This document shows, in pieces, positions 18,786 through 27,971 of a stretch of 64,000 nt of DNA; the stretch's first letter is position 1; every line of letters starts with the position of its first letter. The notes below the pieces were generated by a model. The model was given only the letters and a program-made list of their open reading frames with translations. It was not told where the DNA came from and did no database searches. The DNA comes from Acidimicrobiaceae bacterium. GTDB taxonomy: Bacteria; Actinomycetota; Acidimicrobiia; Acidimicrobiales; Poriferisodalaceae. The position numbers and the translations under genes were made by a program. The DNA is taken from NCBI GenBank assembly GCA_002722565.1, contig PBMG01000001.1, forward strand, positions 186,001-250,000. The letters are read 5' to 3'.

Positions 18786-19354
18786 TGAGTTGGGTGCAAA
18801 CGCTTATAACGCGAAGGACCAAGTCAGGGGCTGAGATTCGTAAATCGCTTCGCGAATGGAGCTTTGTAATTCTGGTCGCGTTGGGCGCGGCGTTCGGCAT
18901 ACGAGCGACACTTGTCCAAACTTATTTTATTCCCTCCGAGTCCATGGTCCCCACACTGGAAGTCGGGGATCGACTTATGGTCCACAAGCTTGCTTTTAAG
19001 CTCGGTGCCGTCGATCGTGGAGATCTAGTGGTCTTCAACCGCCCGCCGGCGCTCGCTGACTCGGCAATGAAGGACTTCGTGAAACGGGTGATTGGCCTTC
19101 CGGGTGAAAGAGTGTCAGCAGAAAATGGAACCTTATTCTTGAACGGTGAGCCCCTCGACGAGCCTTACCTAACTCCCGGCCTCTTGACTGAAGACTTCCC
19201 GGAAGTCTCGATACCCGAACAACACGTTTTCGTGATGGGCGATAATCGCCCTAACAGCCGTGACAGTCGAAGCTTCGGCCCAGTCCATGAAGACCTTTTA
19301 GTCGGGGAGGTCTTTATCCGCATCTGGCCGTTCGGAGATTTCGGGCGTCCTTGA
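18785..19354 (+). CDS. lepB: Signal peptidase I
   Basis: Membrane serine protease that removes signal peptides from secreted proteins. The 189-residue protein has one N-terminal membrane anchor (WSFVILVALGAAFGI, residues 25-39), the catalytic Ser53 in PSESMVPTL, and the general-base Lys100 in DFVKRVIGLPGE. The late motif VMGDNRPNSRDSR is complete. The start is an ATG sharing its A with the DUF3866 stop (TAATG). Confidence 0.94.
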   Translation: MSWVQTLITRRTKSGAEIRKSLREWSFVILVALGAAFGIRATLVQTYFIPSESMVPTLEVGDRLMVHKLAFKLGAVDRGDLVVFNRPPALADSAMKDFVKRVIGLPGERVSAENGTLFLNGEPLDEPYLTPGLLTEDFPEVSIPEQHVFVMGDNRPNSRDSRSFGPVHEDLLVGEVFIRIWPFGDFGRP

Positions 19355-19357
19355 GGG

Positions 19358-20083
19358 TCACTTAGCTTCACTAAATCCTGTCTGGAGTCGATCTACGTGG
19401 TCGCTGTGAACGCCATCAATTCCCATACGGAGTAGGTCTCTGATAATTCGGACGTGCTGCGCATCCCAAGCTATGCAATACCGGCTGAAGCGGTGAAACA
19501 GTGTCGTCAAGCCCCCGCTCCAGTCGCTGTGGTGGAGATTCACAGCATCAATGCCCGCAGCCGCCAATTCAGCAGCACGGCGCTCCGGCCCATCTTTCAT
19601 TCTCTTTAACCGTGTTGAGTCAACTAACCGAGCACTTGTCTTTGACCGCACCTCGGCGAGCAGCTCCCAATTAGGGTGACACAACCACAATCTCGCCTCA
19701 GCTCCGTATTCGCGAGCGACAGAAACCACTGCATCAAAGGCCGCATCATCTTTAATGTCGATGGACAACTCAAAATTAGTTCCGCAGGTTCTGTAGAGAT
19801 CATCAAGAGAAGGAATATGAGATGGAAGGGCCTCTCGAACTTCGGTGGATAAAACTCGTCGCCGTATCCCTCTGCGCACGATTCCGTCATGGTCCAACAC
19901 AGGGACACCGTCGCCAGTAAGCCATACATCGGTCTCGAGTCCGGTAGCCCCAAGGCGCAGTGCTAGTTCAAAGGCGTCCAGGGTATTTTCCTGAGCGTGG
20001 GCGCGTGCACCGCGATGTGCGAAAAGAACCGCGGGGCTCCTAAGCGAGGGAAGACGTTGTTGCACCCAAGCATCTTTCTCCAT
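19358..20083 (-). CDS. Glycerophosphodiester phosphodiesterase
   Basis: Hydrolyses glycerophosphodiesters from lipid turnover to glycerol 3-phosphate and an alcohol. The 241-residue TIM-barrel protein shows the family signature AHRGARAHAQENT (catalytic His and Arg) and GLETDVWLTGDGVPVLDHDG (the ExD metal pair and second His). The ATG at 20083 is used; a TTG at 20101 would add six residues. Convergent with lepB (three-base gap) and divergent from the next small gene. Confidence 0.9.
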   Translation of the reverse strand: MEKDAWVQQRLPSLRSPAVLFAHRGARAHAQENTLDAFELALRLGATGLETDVWLTGDGVPVLDHDGIVRRGIRRRVLSTEVREALPSHIPSLDDLYRTCGTNFELSIDIKDDAAFDAVVSVAREYGAEARLWLCHPNWELLAEVRSKTSARLVDSTRLKRMKDGPERRAAELAAAGIDAVNLHHSDWSGGLTTLFHRFSRYCIAWDAQHVRIIRDLLRMGIDGVHSDHVDRLQTGFSEAK

Positions 20084-20122
20084 CAGTCCTGCAACGCGCA
20101 AGAATCCATCTAACGTACTGTC

Positions 20123-20377
20123 GTGCTTGCATTCTGTTTACTGGGCGCAGCGACCTTCGGATTCTTGGCGCTTCTGTTATGGCGGTTGACCATCAGAATG
20201 AAGAGCGAGGCGCAACAAACCTCCGAGGCTCTTGAGGAAGTGTCGAAAGCGTTGGATGGCGTGGAACGACAGGTTGCCCGGGCCGATCTTCATCTCCACC
20301 GCCTTAAACAGTTCAGAGTGAGGCGTATTTTGGCCACCCGATTATTAAGTCGTCTCCTCGCTCGTCGCAGGACATAG
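20123..20377 (+). CDS. Short membrane-anchored coiled-coil protein
   Basis: An 84-residue protein with one N-terminal hydrophobic segment (LLGAATFGFLALLLWRL) followed by a charged helical region (SEALEEVSKALDGVERQVAR) and a basic tail. GTG start. Not recognised as a named family. It lies five bases before tatA, so it may belong to the tat transcript, possibly as a small accessory membrane protein. Confidence 0.55.
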   Translation: MLAFCLLGAATFGFLALLLWRLTIRMKSEAQQTSEALEEVSKALDGVERQVARADLHLHRLKQFRVRRILATRLLSRLLARRRT

Positions 20378-20381
20378 CCTC

Positions 20382-20648
20382 TTGGGTGTGAATCTCACTC
20401 CCAACGAGATACTGATCATCAGCCTGGTAGCCCTGATAACGCTTGGACCCAAACAGCTTCCTGTCGCCGTAAGGAAAGCAGCAAAGGGCCTCAGCGAATT
20501 ACGGAGGCACAGTTCCGAGCTCAGGGCCGAGGTGTCGTCAGTCGTTGATAGGGCTGTCGAGGATTCACATGATGTTGAGCTTCAACGTCAAGTCCAGGAA
20601 ACTGGAGATCTAGAGTCGGAGAAGCAGAAGGCCAGAGAGTCAGAATGA
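20382..20648 (+). CDS. tatA: Twin-arginine translocase subunit TatA/TatB
   Basis: An 88-residue single-pass Tat component: a short N-terminal membrane helix with ILIISLVALITLGPKQLP (the conserved GPxxLP hinge), an amphipathic helix (VAVRKAAKGLSELRRH) and a charged tail. It forms the pore or assists TatC in exporting folded proteins. The start is TTG 20382, nine bases after AGGA, or GTG 20388. The stop overlaps tatC (ATGA). The longer tail could equally suit TatB. Confidence 0.87.
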   Translation: MGVNLTPNEILIISLVALITLGPKQLPVAVRKAAKGLSELRRHSSELRAEVSSVVDRAVEDSHDVELQRQVQETGDLESEKQKARESE

Positions 20649-21424
20649 GGTTTAAGAAACGGCGCCCGGCTCAGCCGCTGACGTTTTGGGACCACGTGGC
20701 GGAGCTTCGAGTGCGGCTGATAGTAAGCCTGCTTGCTATCGGCTTGACGTCAGTGCTTGGTCTCTTCCTCTACAACTGGCTACTCGACAACATTTTCTTA
20801 CCTCCTTACTGTCGGGTTCTTGATAGTCAGGGAATTGACCGGGCTTGCACCCTAGTTATTACAGAACCTCTAGACGGCTTCAAGACTCGGATACGGGTCG
20901 CAATCTATGTGGGCATCGTTTTATCTATGCCGCTTCTGCTTTGGAATCTTTGGAGATTTGTCACACCGGCTCTGGATCGGCGAGAAAAACGTTACGCCGT
21001 CCCGTTTGTATTAAGCGGGCTTCTTCTTTTTAGCTGCGGTGCTCTCGTTGCCTATGCGACCTTTGAGCGTGCCCTTGAATTCCTGATTTCCTTCGGGGGA
21101 GACGCCGTTGACCCTCTCTTTTCCCCGGGCGCCTATCTGGGGCTGATTACCTACATGATGATCGCCTTTGGGGTGGGATTCGAATTCCCGATCTTGCTGG
21201 TTTTCCTCCAGATGGCGGGCGTGGTTACGCCCCGGCAACTAAGCCGCTACCGCCGTTACTCGATTGTAGGGATTGTTGTCGTGGCAGCGGTGATTACGCC
21301 TTCCGGAGACCCTGTCTCCCTAGCTGCCCTGTCTCTGCCCATGTACATCTTCTTTGAGCTTTCGATCCTGGTCGGCTTTATGCTTCAGCGCGCCAAACGT
21401 CGGAATGCGGAGTTGAAGAGTTGA
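20645..21424 (+). CDS. tatC: Sec-independent translocase TatC
   Basis: Six-helix membrane receptor for twin-arginine signal peptides. The 259-residue protein has the conserved opening TFWDHVAELRVRL, the EPLDGFKTRI periplasmic/cytosolic motif, and GVGFEFPILLVFLQMAGVV. It overlaps tatA by four bases and the following helicase by one base, giving a tight tatA-tatC-helicase unit. Confidence 0.94.
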   Translation: MRFKKRRPAQPLTFWDHVAELRVRLIVSLLAIGLTSVLGLFLYNWLLDNIFLPPYCRVLDSQGIDRACTLVITEPLDGFKTRIRVAIYVGIVLSMPLLLWNLWRFVTPALDRREKRYAVPFVLSGLLLFSCGALVAYATFERALEFLISFGGDAVDPLFSPGAYLGLITYMMIAFGVGFEFPILLVFLQMAGVVTPRQLSRYRRYSIVGIVVVAAVITPSGDPVSLAALSLPMYIFFELSILVGFMLQRAKRRNAELKS

Positions 21425-24012
21425 TGTTTGATGAATCCAATGAACCTGGTCCGGCTTTGTTCAGCGATCGAGGGATAACACCTGACGAATACCAGCTACA
21501 AAGCTTCGCTGTTCTCGATGGCGGGTCCTCGGTGCTTGTGGCGGCACCTACCTCCTCAGGTAAGACGTTGGTTGCTGAATACGGTATTGCTCAGGCACTG
21601 CAAGACGGTAAAACTGTTGTTTACACGACGCCGATAAAAGCACTTTCTAACCAAAAGTTTAAGGACCTATCGAGGTGGCTCGGTAAAGAACGCGTCGGAT
21701 TGCTAACTGGCGACAACGCGATACGTCCTGAAGCTCCGGTGGTCGTGATGACTACCGAAGTTCTGAGGAACATGATCTATGCCGATAGTCCAGCGTTACT
21801 TAACCTTGGCTTAGTAGTCCTCGATGAGGTCCACTTCCTCCAAGATCCGTATCGAGGCCCGGTCTGGGAAGAAGTGATAATGCAGCTACCCCCTGCAGTG
21901 AAGTTGGTTTGTCTTTCAGCGACTGTGAGCAACGCTGACGAGGTTGCCGGGTGGATTCGAGAAGTCCACGGAGGTTGTGAAGCGGTCATTGAGACGACGA
22001 GGCCGGTAGAACTTCACGACCATTTTCTCGTATTCGATAAGCGACACAGAAGACTTCAGGAGTTCAGAACGCTCCGTTATGGCGAGAGCAATATCGAGGT
22101 GGAACGATATCTAGGAAAGATGAGCGGCCAAAGAACCAGGGAACCTCAGAAGCGAGGAGGTGCGGTCGGTCGTCCACGCAGGAGCGAGGTCATCAGCCAC
22201 CTAGATCAAAGCGATCGTCTCCCGGCAATCTTCTTCGTGTTTTCGCGGCAGGGTTGTGATGACGCGGTTCAGGGGTGCCTTGATTACAGTGTCGACTTTC
22301 TTGATGGTCGGGAGAAGGCCCGCGTGGACTTAATTGTCGAACAACATGTGGATGAGATCTCCCAGAAGGACTTAGAACTTCTTAACTTCGATGGCTGGCT
22401 TCAAGGGTTGCGATCGGGAGTGGCAGCTCATCACGCGGGTATGGTCACACCCTTTAAAGAAGCTGTTGAAGACTGCTTCACGGCTGGTCTCTTAAAGGTC
22501 GTATTTGCAACAGAAACGTTGGCTATGGGGGTTAACCTGCCAGCGAAATCCGTGGTGATAGAGCAATTAAGCCGCTTTAGAGGAGAAGGCCATGTCGTCC
22601 TGACGGCGGGTGAGTACACGCAACTGACTGGCCGAGCGGGACGCAGAGGCATTGATTCGACCGGACACGCCTACGCGCTGTGGAGTCCTTACGAATCATT
22701 CAGCCAGTTGACTGAACTCGCCAGGAGCAACGACTTCATACTGGAATCTGCGTTTCGCCCTACGTACAACATGGCGGCAAACCTAATGTCGCGAGCCGAA
22801 CGAAGTGAGGCTATAAACCTCCTCCAACGGTCGTTCGCTCAGTACCGCTCAAATGGAAACGTGGTACGCCTTACGACAGAACTAGAAAAGGCGAAAGGAT
22901 CTCTAAAAACCTCCCAGTCAGAACTCAAACGACTCGGGGGCACGGGGACGAAGTCCCCTGTAACCCAACCAAAATTCGCCGATGATGTCTCGGCGACACT
23001 TGCTGGCCTTCGACCCGGTGCAGTGATAACTCGGCTCCACGGTAACGATAAGCAATATCTTTTGATCTTAGGCACTACAAGTCGGCGGGGCGGAGAGAGC
23101 CGAGTGCGGGTCGTTACCCCGCGTGGCAAGGTGATGATGTTGACGACAACTGACTTTGATTCCGCACCCGAGCTCCTAGCAACCGTGGAATTACCGAAGC
23201 CATACGCTCCAAATCGGCGGGAGTATCAACGAACCTCAGCGAAGCTCCTTAAGCAAGAGTTGACGGAACTGGGCCATGTGTTGGAAGTCCGTTACCCAGA
23301 TCGCGACCTCCGGTCTGAGCGAATGAAAGCAGAACGGCGCGTCGCGTCGGCTGAGTCGCGGATAGCCGCGCTGCGAGAGCAAATTTCTGTAGCCGAGGGG
23401 GGCCTGGGCCGGTCCTTGGTGGCGATTGAAGAGATCATGGAATCCTTCGGATTCGCAGAATCTTGGCGCTTGAGCGACCGAGGAGAAACGCTTCAAAACA
23501 TCTTTCACGAAATGGACTTGCTCACGGCCCTCTGCATCGACGAAGGCGTTCTCGAAGACGTCACCGCAGCAGAGTTGGCGGCGCTGGTCTCAGTGCTGAC
23601 ATACGAACATAGAAGCCGACTTGATCCGCCACCACCGTGGTTTCCTAATCAGACCACGAAAAAGAAGGCTGAAAGGATCATGGCCTACAGTCGCCAGATC
23701 CGCGCTGAGGAGGCCAAACGGGGCCTACCTGAAACCAGGGCACCGGACCCAACGATTTTTGGCCAGGTACACGGATGGGCGTCAGGGCACGAATTGAGTG
23801 ACGTTCTCGACGATGACACGCCCGCTGGGGATTTCGTGCGAAATATCAGACAGGTCGTAGACCTCTTAGGTCAACTAGCTGACTGCAGCCCCTCTCTGGA
23901 ACTCAAGAAATCGGCGAAAGAAGCGGGGCGTCTCTTGGATAGGGGACTCGTGTCTGCGGCAGCGAGGGTTCAGGACGGTGAAGCGACTCTGGACGCCCCT
24001 AATGACGATTGA
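21424..24012 (+). CDS. helY: Ski2/Mtr4-like DEAD/DEAH helicase (HelY type)
   Basis: An 862-residue superfamily 2 RNA helicase. Seen in order are Walker A APTSSGKTLVAEYG (about residue 45), VVLDEVHFLQD (DEVH box), LSATVSNADEVAGW (motif III), the helicase C-terminal region with GVAAHHAGM and FATETLAMGVNLPAK, and TGRAGRRGID (motif VI). The C-terminal third carries the rRNA-processing arch/DSHCT-like region. Actinobacterial HelY is presumed to act on RNA. The position after tatC is a common actinobacterial order. Confidence 0.92.
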   Translation: MFDESNEPGPALFSDRGITPDEYQLQSFAVLDGGSSVLVAAPTSSGKTLVAEYGIAQALQDGKTVVYTTPIKALSNQKFKDLSRWLGKERVGLLTGDNAIRPEAPVVVMTTEVLRNMIYADSPALLNLGLVVLDEVHFLQDPYRGPVWEEVIMQLPPAVKLVCLSATVSNADEVAGWIREVHGGCEAVIETTRPVELHDHFLVFDKRHRRLQEFRTLRYGESNIEVERYLGKMSGQRTREPQKRGGAVGRPRRSEVISHLDQSDRLPAIFFVFSRQGCDDAVQGCLDYSVDFLDGREKARVDLIVEQHVDEISQKDLELLNFDGWLQGLRSGVAAHHAGMVTPFKEAVEDCFTAGLLKVVFATETLAMGVNLPAKSVVIEQLSRFRGEGHVVLTAGEYTQLTGRAGRRGIDSTGHAYALWSPYESFSQLTELARSNDFILESAFRPTYNMAANLMSRAERSEAINLLQRSFAQYRSNGNVVRLTTELEKAKGSLKTSQSELKRLGGTGTKSPVTQPKFADDVSATLAGLRPGAVITRLHGNDKQYLLILGTTSRRGGESRVRVVTPRGKVMMLTTTDFDSAPELLATVELPKPYAPNRREYQRTSAKLLKQELTELGHVLEVRYPDRDLRSERMKAERRVASAESRIAALREQISVAEGGLGRSLVAIEEIMESFGFAESWRLSDRGETLQNIFHEMDLLTALCIDEGVLEDVTAAELAALVSVLTYEHRSRLDPPPPWFPNQTTKKKAERIMAYSRQIRAEEAKRGLPETRAPDPTIFGQVHGWASGHELSDVLDDDTPAGDFVRNIRQVVDLLGQLADCSPSLELKKSAKEAGRLLDRGLVSAAARVQDGEATLDAPNDD

Positions 24013-24616
24013 GCGCGGACAAGACTGGGGTGGCCCGGCTCCTCCAGGGTCTGTCGACGTCGTCGCCTCAAGTAACGCCGAGTTAAGGACTTCCTTGGAA
24101 TCTCGATGGAAGATCTCCGGAGTCGGCACCAGAATTGGGGTGACAGGGGGCGACCTTTGGAAGGCTCTCGGTGCACCCCCCGGGGGATTGGAGCGGATCA
24201 ACAGCGGTCAAGCCCGCGAAGTATCAGTTGATCTGATGGAGTGCCGGCTAGACGGCCGTCTGTGTCTAGGATTAGCCCACATATTCGCCTTTAAGAACTG
24301 GTGGCGAGGCCCGGTGATCGCCGTGATGAATTCGGAGTGGCGGGGGCCTTGGAGAGTTGCACCAAAGGCACATCCCAATGATGGACGACTCGATTTAGTC
24401 GAAGGCGACCTGCCAATCCGTCAGCGCTTCCTCATTCGGAGACGTCTTTTAACCGGCGACCACCTACCCAACTCAGCGCTGACGGTTCGGCGCATCAGGG
24501 AACTCAACCGCGAATTCGACCGGCCGGTGCGAGTAGCTGTGGATGGCGTAGCAGAAGACCGATGTCAGCAGTTCTCGCTAAGGGTCGTGCCCGATGCATT
24601 ATCGATAATTTATTAA
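24002..24616 (+). CDS. Orphan C-terminal domain of a YegS/DgkB-type lipid kinase
   Basis: A 204-residue protein that matches only the beta-sandwich C-terminal half of diacylglycerol/sphingosine kinase-like enzymes. The clues are WRGPVIAVMNSEWRGPWRVAPKAHPNDGRLDL and the closing PVRVAVDGVAED (each part shorter than shown as one motif: NSEWRGPWRVAPKAHPNDG, VRVAVDGVAED). The N-terminal nucleotide-binding half with the GGDGT motif is absent. The start at 24002 overlaps helY by 11 bases, which argues for a real coupled gene rather than a fragment. It may bind lipid without being a kinase. The function is unknown. Confidence 0.65.
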   Translation: MTIERGQDWGGPAPPGSVDVVASSNAELRTSLESRWKISGVGTRIGVTGGDLWKALGAPPGGLERINSGQAREVSVDLMECRLDGRLCLGLAHIFAFKNWWRGPVIAVMNSEWRGPWRVAPKAHPNDGRLDLVEGDLPIRQRFLIRRRLLTGDHLPNSALTVRRIRELNREFDRPVRVAVDGVAEDRCQQFSLRVVPDALSIIY

Positions 24617-24695
24617 TACAAAGTGAGCGCGAGGGTACGCGACTGAGGTCTCGGAACGACCTACGATCAAGGCGGACCGGACAATCGGTCATTTC

Positions 24696-26321
24696 GTGCC
24701 CACTAGTTTGAGTTTCACCTTGAACAACTACGCCATCGAACAATTCACGGATGCCGAAGAAGACATTCTTCGTCGGTACTTCACCAACTTGGATCAACCT
24801 GTTTTCGCCTTGGTGAACTTACCTGAGGTTGTAAAAGGGGCTCTTTTCGCGCGCTACAGCAGGACACACAAAAGCCTCCGTCGTCTTTTCCTTGATGAGT
24901 TTGTCGAGGACCTTGATGTTTCCGGTGACCACTCCATCGATGCAACAATCGGGTTAGCGAAGGCTGAAGAGCTTTACCAACGGGTTTTCGTCGAATACGG
25001 AGACGATTCGGTTGCCCAGCTTGGAGGGGTTCATCTCGCGTGTGAACAAGCCTCGAATCTCCTAACCAAAGTGCTCGAATGGGGCCGGCTCATGTCCTAT
25101 CTTGAGCAGTCAACACGCTACCTCAGTTACGACACACGTATAGATGGTCGGTACCGTTACCACCGCGACCCCGATGTCTTGGCATCAGATTTGGGTACAA
25201 AGTATGTGGGCGAGCTCGACAGGATTTTCGATACATACGCCGAAATGGTGCCGCAGCTTCAGGAGTTCTATAAAGCACAACATGCGCAGGGAAGCGACAT
25301 TGGCGATTTGGCGTACCGGCAGACCATTCGAGCTAAGGCCTTCGACTCGGTGCGAGGTCTTCTTCCCGCCGCAAGTCTTTCAAATGTGGGCATATATGGC
25401 ACAGGGCAAGCCTACGAAGCCCTTCTTTTACGCATGAGGGCACATTCCCTGCCAGAAGCCCGCTCTTACGCGGATTTGATGCTGACCGAATTACGGAAAG
25501 TTATTCCATCATTTCTGCGTCGGGTCGATGTTGAAGATCGAGGCATTGCTTGGTCGCATTACTTGGAGTCGAATTCGGTAGCTATGAAGGAGTTCGCTGA
25601 AAATCTCTTGGGCGGTACAGCGCCAGAAGCGGCAGAAGAAGTGGACCTCATCGATTGGGATCCGGACGGAGAACGAAAGATGTTGGCCGCGATGATGTAC
25701 CCCTATAGTCGCCTGCCAGAAACCCAGCTGATTGATGTGGTCGATCGTCTGACGTCCGAGGAGCGCCTCGACCTCGTCCGCCGGTACGTCGGCGAGCGAG
25801 CTAACCGCCGCCACCGTCCTGGAAGGGCTCTCGAGCGTCTTGATTACCGCTTCGACATCCTCGGTGACTACGGCGGCTTTCGAGATATGCAACGTCACCG
25901 TCTTCTCACGATCGAGTGGCAGGCACTAGGCCCGCATCACGGATATGACGTGCCCGAAGCTGTTGTCAGCGCCGGATTAGCCGATCGCTACGAAGGAGTA
26001 ATGGAGCGATCTGCAGCGCTCTATGACCTGCTCCTAAGCGACTTTCCAGAACAAGCCTCTTACGCGGTGGCGATGGCCTACAAGGTGCGCTACGTCATGC
26101 AGTTTAATGCGAGAGAAGCCTTACATATGATTGAGCTGCGCAGTCAGCCGCAGGGGCATCCGAACTACCGGCGCGTAGCGCAGGCCATGTACGAACAAAT
26201 AGCCTCCAAGGCTGGCCACTTGGCTGTCGCCGAGATGTTTAGCTATATCGATCTGACGGCTGGCGAAGATGGACGGTTGCAGGCCGAAAAAGCTCTAGAT
26301 GCGCGACGGTCTGCAAAATGA
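24696..26321 (+). CDS. Long two-part ThyX-like protein
   Basis: A 541-residue protein related to flavin-dependent thymidylate synthase ThyX but twice its usual length (about 220-250). The N-terminal half has RLMSYLEQSTRY (near residue 130), resembling the later part of the ThyX motif RHRxxSxNExSxRY. The C-terminal half has MQRHRLLTIEWQ (near 395) and an ELRSQPQGHPNYR stretch like the ThyX C-terminus. Neither half has the whole signature. This long form is known from Actinobacteria and is often named FAD-dependent thymidylate synthase, but true activity is doubtful from sequence alone. GTG start at 24696; the stop overlaps the next gene (ATGA). Confidence 0.75.
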   Translation: MPTSLSFTLNNYAIEQFTDAEEDILRRYFTNLDQPVFALVNLPEVVKGALFARYSRTHKSLRRLFLDEFVEDLDVSGDHSIDATIGLAKAEELYQRVFVEYGDDSVAQLGGVHLACEQASNLLTKVLEWGRLMSYLEQSTRYLSYDTRIDGRYRYHRDPDVLASDLGTKYVGELDRIFDTYAEMVPQLQEFYKAQHAQGSDIGDLAYRQTIRAKAFDSVRGLLPAASLSNVGIYGTGQAYEALLLRMRAHSLPEARSYADLMLTELRKVIPSFLRRVDVEDRGIAWSHYLESNSVAMKEFAENLLGGTAPEAAEEVDLIDWDPDGERKMLAAMMYPYSRLPETQLIDVVDRLTSEERLDLVRRYVGERANRRHRPGRALERLDYRFDILGDYGGFRDMQRHRLLTIEWQALGPHHGYDVPEAVVSAGLADRYEGVMERSAALYDLLLSDFPEQASYAVAMAYKVRYVMQFNAREALHMIELRSQPQGHPNYRRVAQAMYEQIASKAGHLAVAEMFSYIDLTAGEDGRLQAEKALDARRSAK

Positions 26322-26794
26322 CAGAAGGAGTCCGGTTAGCGACGCTGGCTGATCTAGGAGTACTGGAACAGTTTGCTAGTCAGGCTGTGGCGGAGCAGGT
26401 TGACAATAGAGGCGGAGCGATCTGGAGCAAGAGAGAAACCCGGAATCCTCCGTTTAGGGCAAGCCTCGAAGCCGACTTCAACAATCCTGATCAGAGTATT
26501 TGGCTAGGAGTGATCAACGAAGTACCGGTGGGATATGCAGTCACCTCGGTGAGTCTTCTGCGCACTGGGGAAGTGCTTGGAACGGTCTCCGACTTGTGGG
26601 TGGAGCCAGAAGCTCGCGAGGTTGGTGTCGGTGAAGCTCTAATAAATGCAGTCATCGAATGGTGTAAGGAGCGAAATTGCATTGGTATTGACTCGTTGGC
26701 GTTGCCGGGCAATAGAGCTACGAAGAACTTTTTCGAAACCTTTGGTTTCAAAGCTCGTCTTTTAACTGTGCATCACCCCTTGGACCGTCAATAA
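26318..26794 (+). CDS. GNAT-family N-acetyltransferase
   Basis: A 158-residue acetyl-CoA-dependent acetyltransferase. The central strand-loop SDLWVEPEAREVGVGEALINAV is the GNAT motif A (acetyl-CoA loop VGVGEAL), preceded by PVGYAVTSV and followed by ALPGNRATKNFFETFGF. The substrate cannot be told. It overlaps the ThyX-like gene by four bases and is followed by a Nudix gene one base later. Confidence 0.87.
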   Translation: MTEGVRLATLADLGVLEQFASQAVAEQVDNRGGAIWSKRETRNPPFRASLEADFNNPDQSIWLGVINEVPVGYAVTSVSLLRTGEVLGTVSDLWVEPEAREVGVGEALINAVIEWCKERNCIGIDSLALPGNRATKNFFETFGFKARLLTVHHPLDRQ

Positions 26795-26795
26795 G

Positions 26796-27203
26796 GTGAC
26801 ACCTACTGCGGCCCCTGTGTGCTGTGTCGGGGCCGTCCTGGTTGCAGACGAAAAACTGCTCTTGATCCGGAGAAAGAATCCACCGGCCCAGAACCTTTGG
26901 TCGCTGCCCGGGGGTCGAGTCGAACCGGGGGAGAGCTGGCAAGCCGCCGTCGAGCGCGAAGTAAGAGAAGAGACTGCTTTGGAAGCCTCGTGCGGTGAAT
27001 TCATTGGGTGGGTTGAGCGGGAAGCTGAAAATCGCCGGTACTTGATCGCCGATTTCGAGATAGAGGCCCTAAACCTGGAAAAAGCGCGGCCGGGAGACGA
27101 CGCGACAGAACTAATTTTCGTCTCGCGGAGCCAACTGAACGATCTAGATCTGAGCCCCGGGCTGATTGAATTTTTGAGCCACCATAAACTCTTGGAGTTT
27201 TAG
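26796..27203 (+). CDS. Nudix hydrolase
   Basis: A 135-residue protein hydrolysing a nucleoside-diphosphate-linked substrate. The Nudix box is complete: GGRVEPGESWQAAVEREVRE followed by ET (GX5EX7REUXEEXGU). The NLWSLPGG lead-in is of the MutT/ADP-ribose pyrophosphatase kind. GTG start at 26796 directly after the GNAT stop. The stop overlaps that of the convergent enoyl-CoA hydratase gene. Confidence 0.88.
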   Translation: MTPTAAPVCCVGAVLVADEKLLLIRRKNPPAQNLWSLPGGRVEPGESWQAAVEREVREETALEASCGEFIGWVEREAENRRYLIADFEIEALNLEKARPGDDATELIFVSRSQLNDLDLSPGLIEFLSHHKLLEF

Positions 27204-27958
27204 CGTCCCTTCCACACAGGGTCGCGCTTTTCGACGAAGGCAAGTGGCCCTTCATTGAAGTCCTCAGTCTTAAGGACGACACGAAAGTGCTCTTTCGTGA
27301 TGTCCCATCCATCGTCATCAGAACACCCATGCGTCTCGAGGACTACCTTGCGACTTTCTCGCACAGCAATCGGAGCGTTCACCACAATACGACCGGCAAG
27401 TTCAGTGGCGTTTTCAATGACCGACCCCGGCTGACAGAGTGTATTCACAAGGCCCAGTTGAAAAGCTCGTTCAGCAGTTATCGGATCTCCGGTTAATGCC
27501 AGCTCCATTGCGACATTCCGGGCTATTGATGCCGGCAAGCGGAATAGACCGCCAGCCCCTGCGATCAAGCTGCGTTTCACCTCGGGTATACCGAAGGTCG
27601 CCGCCGTTGAAGCAACGACAAGATCGCACGCCAATACGATCTCCAAACCCCCTGCGAGCGCTGGGCCGTCAACTGCCGCTATTAGCGGCTTAGTCCGGGG
27701 ATACCGCACCAGACCCGCAAACCCGCCCTTTTCGGTTTCGATCCGCTTTCCGCTGCTGACTGATTTCAAGTCTGCGCCTGCACTGAAGACAGACCCATTT
27801 GCCGCAAGAATCGCCACCCAGGCGTCGTCGTCAGACTCGAATTCTTCCAAATGCTTTTCAAGTTCGGAGGAAACCTCATGACTTATTGCATTTCGGGCCT
27901 CCGGGCGATTCAACGTGAAGACAGCAATATTTCCTTTTTTTTCATAGGTGACAACCAA
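27200..27958 (-). CDS. Enoyl-CoA hydratase/isomerase family protein
   Basis: A 252-residue crotonase-fold enzyme acting on acyl-CoA. The CoA/oxyanion motifs are GSVFSAGADLK and AAVDGPALAGGLEIVLACDL, with the acidic residue in EIVLACD and a second Glu near IPEVKRSL. The start is judged to be a TTG at 27958 (LVVTYEKKGN), eight bases after GGGAG. The longer frame to 28018 overlaps the upstream gene. It follows the 482-residue gene by 13 bases. Substrate unknown; the crotonase family also holds dehalogenases and isomerases. Confidence 0.88.
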   Translation of the reverse strand: MVVTYEKKGNIAVFTLNRPEARNAISHEVSSELEKHLEEFESDDDAWVAILAANGSVFSAGADLKSVSSGKRIETEKGGFAGLVRYPRTKPLIAAVDGPALAGGLEIVLACDLVVASTAATFGIPEVKRSLIAGAGGLFRLPASIARNVAMELALTGDPITAERAFQLGLVNTLCQPGSVIENATELAGRIVVNAPIAVRESRKVVLETHGCSDDDGWDITKEHFRVVLKTEDFNEGPLAFVEKRDPVWKGR

Positions 27959-27971
27959 CGAACAAACTCCC

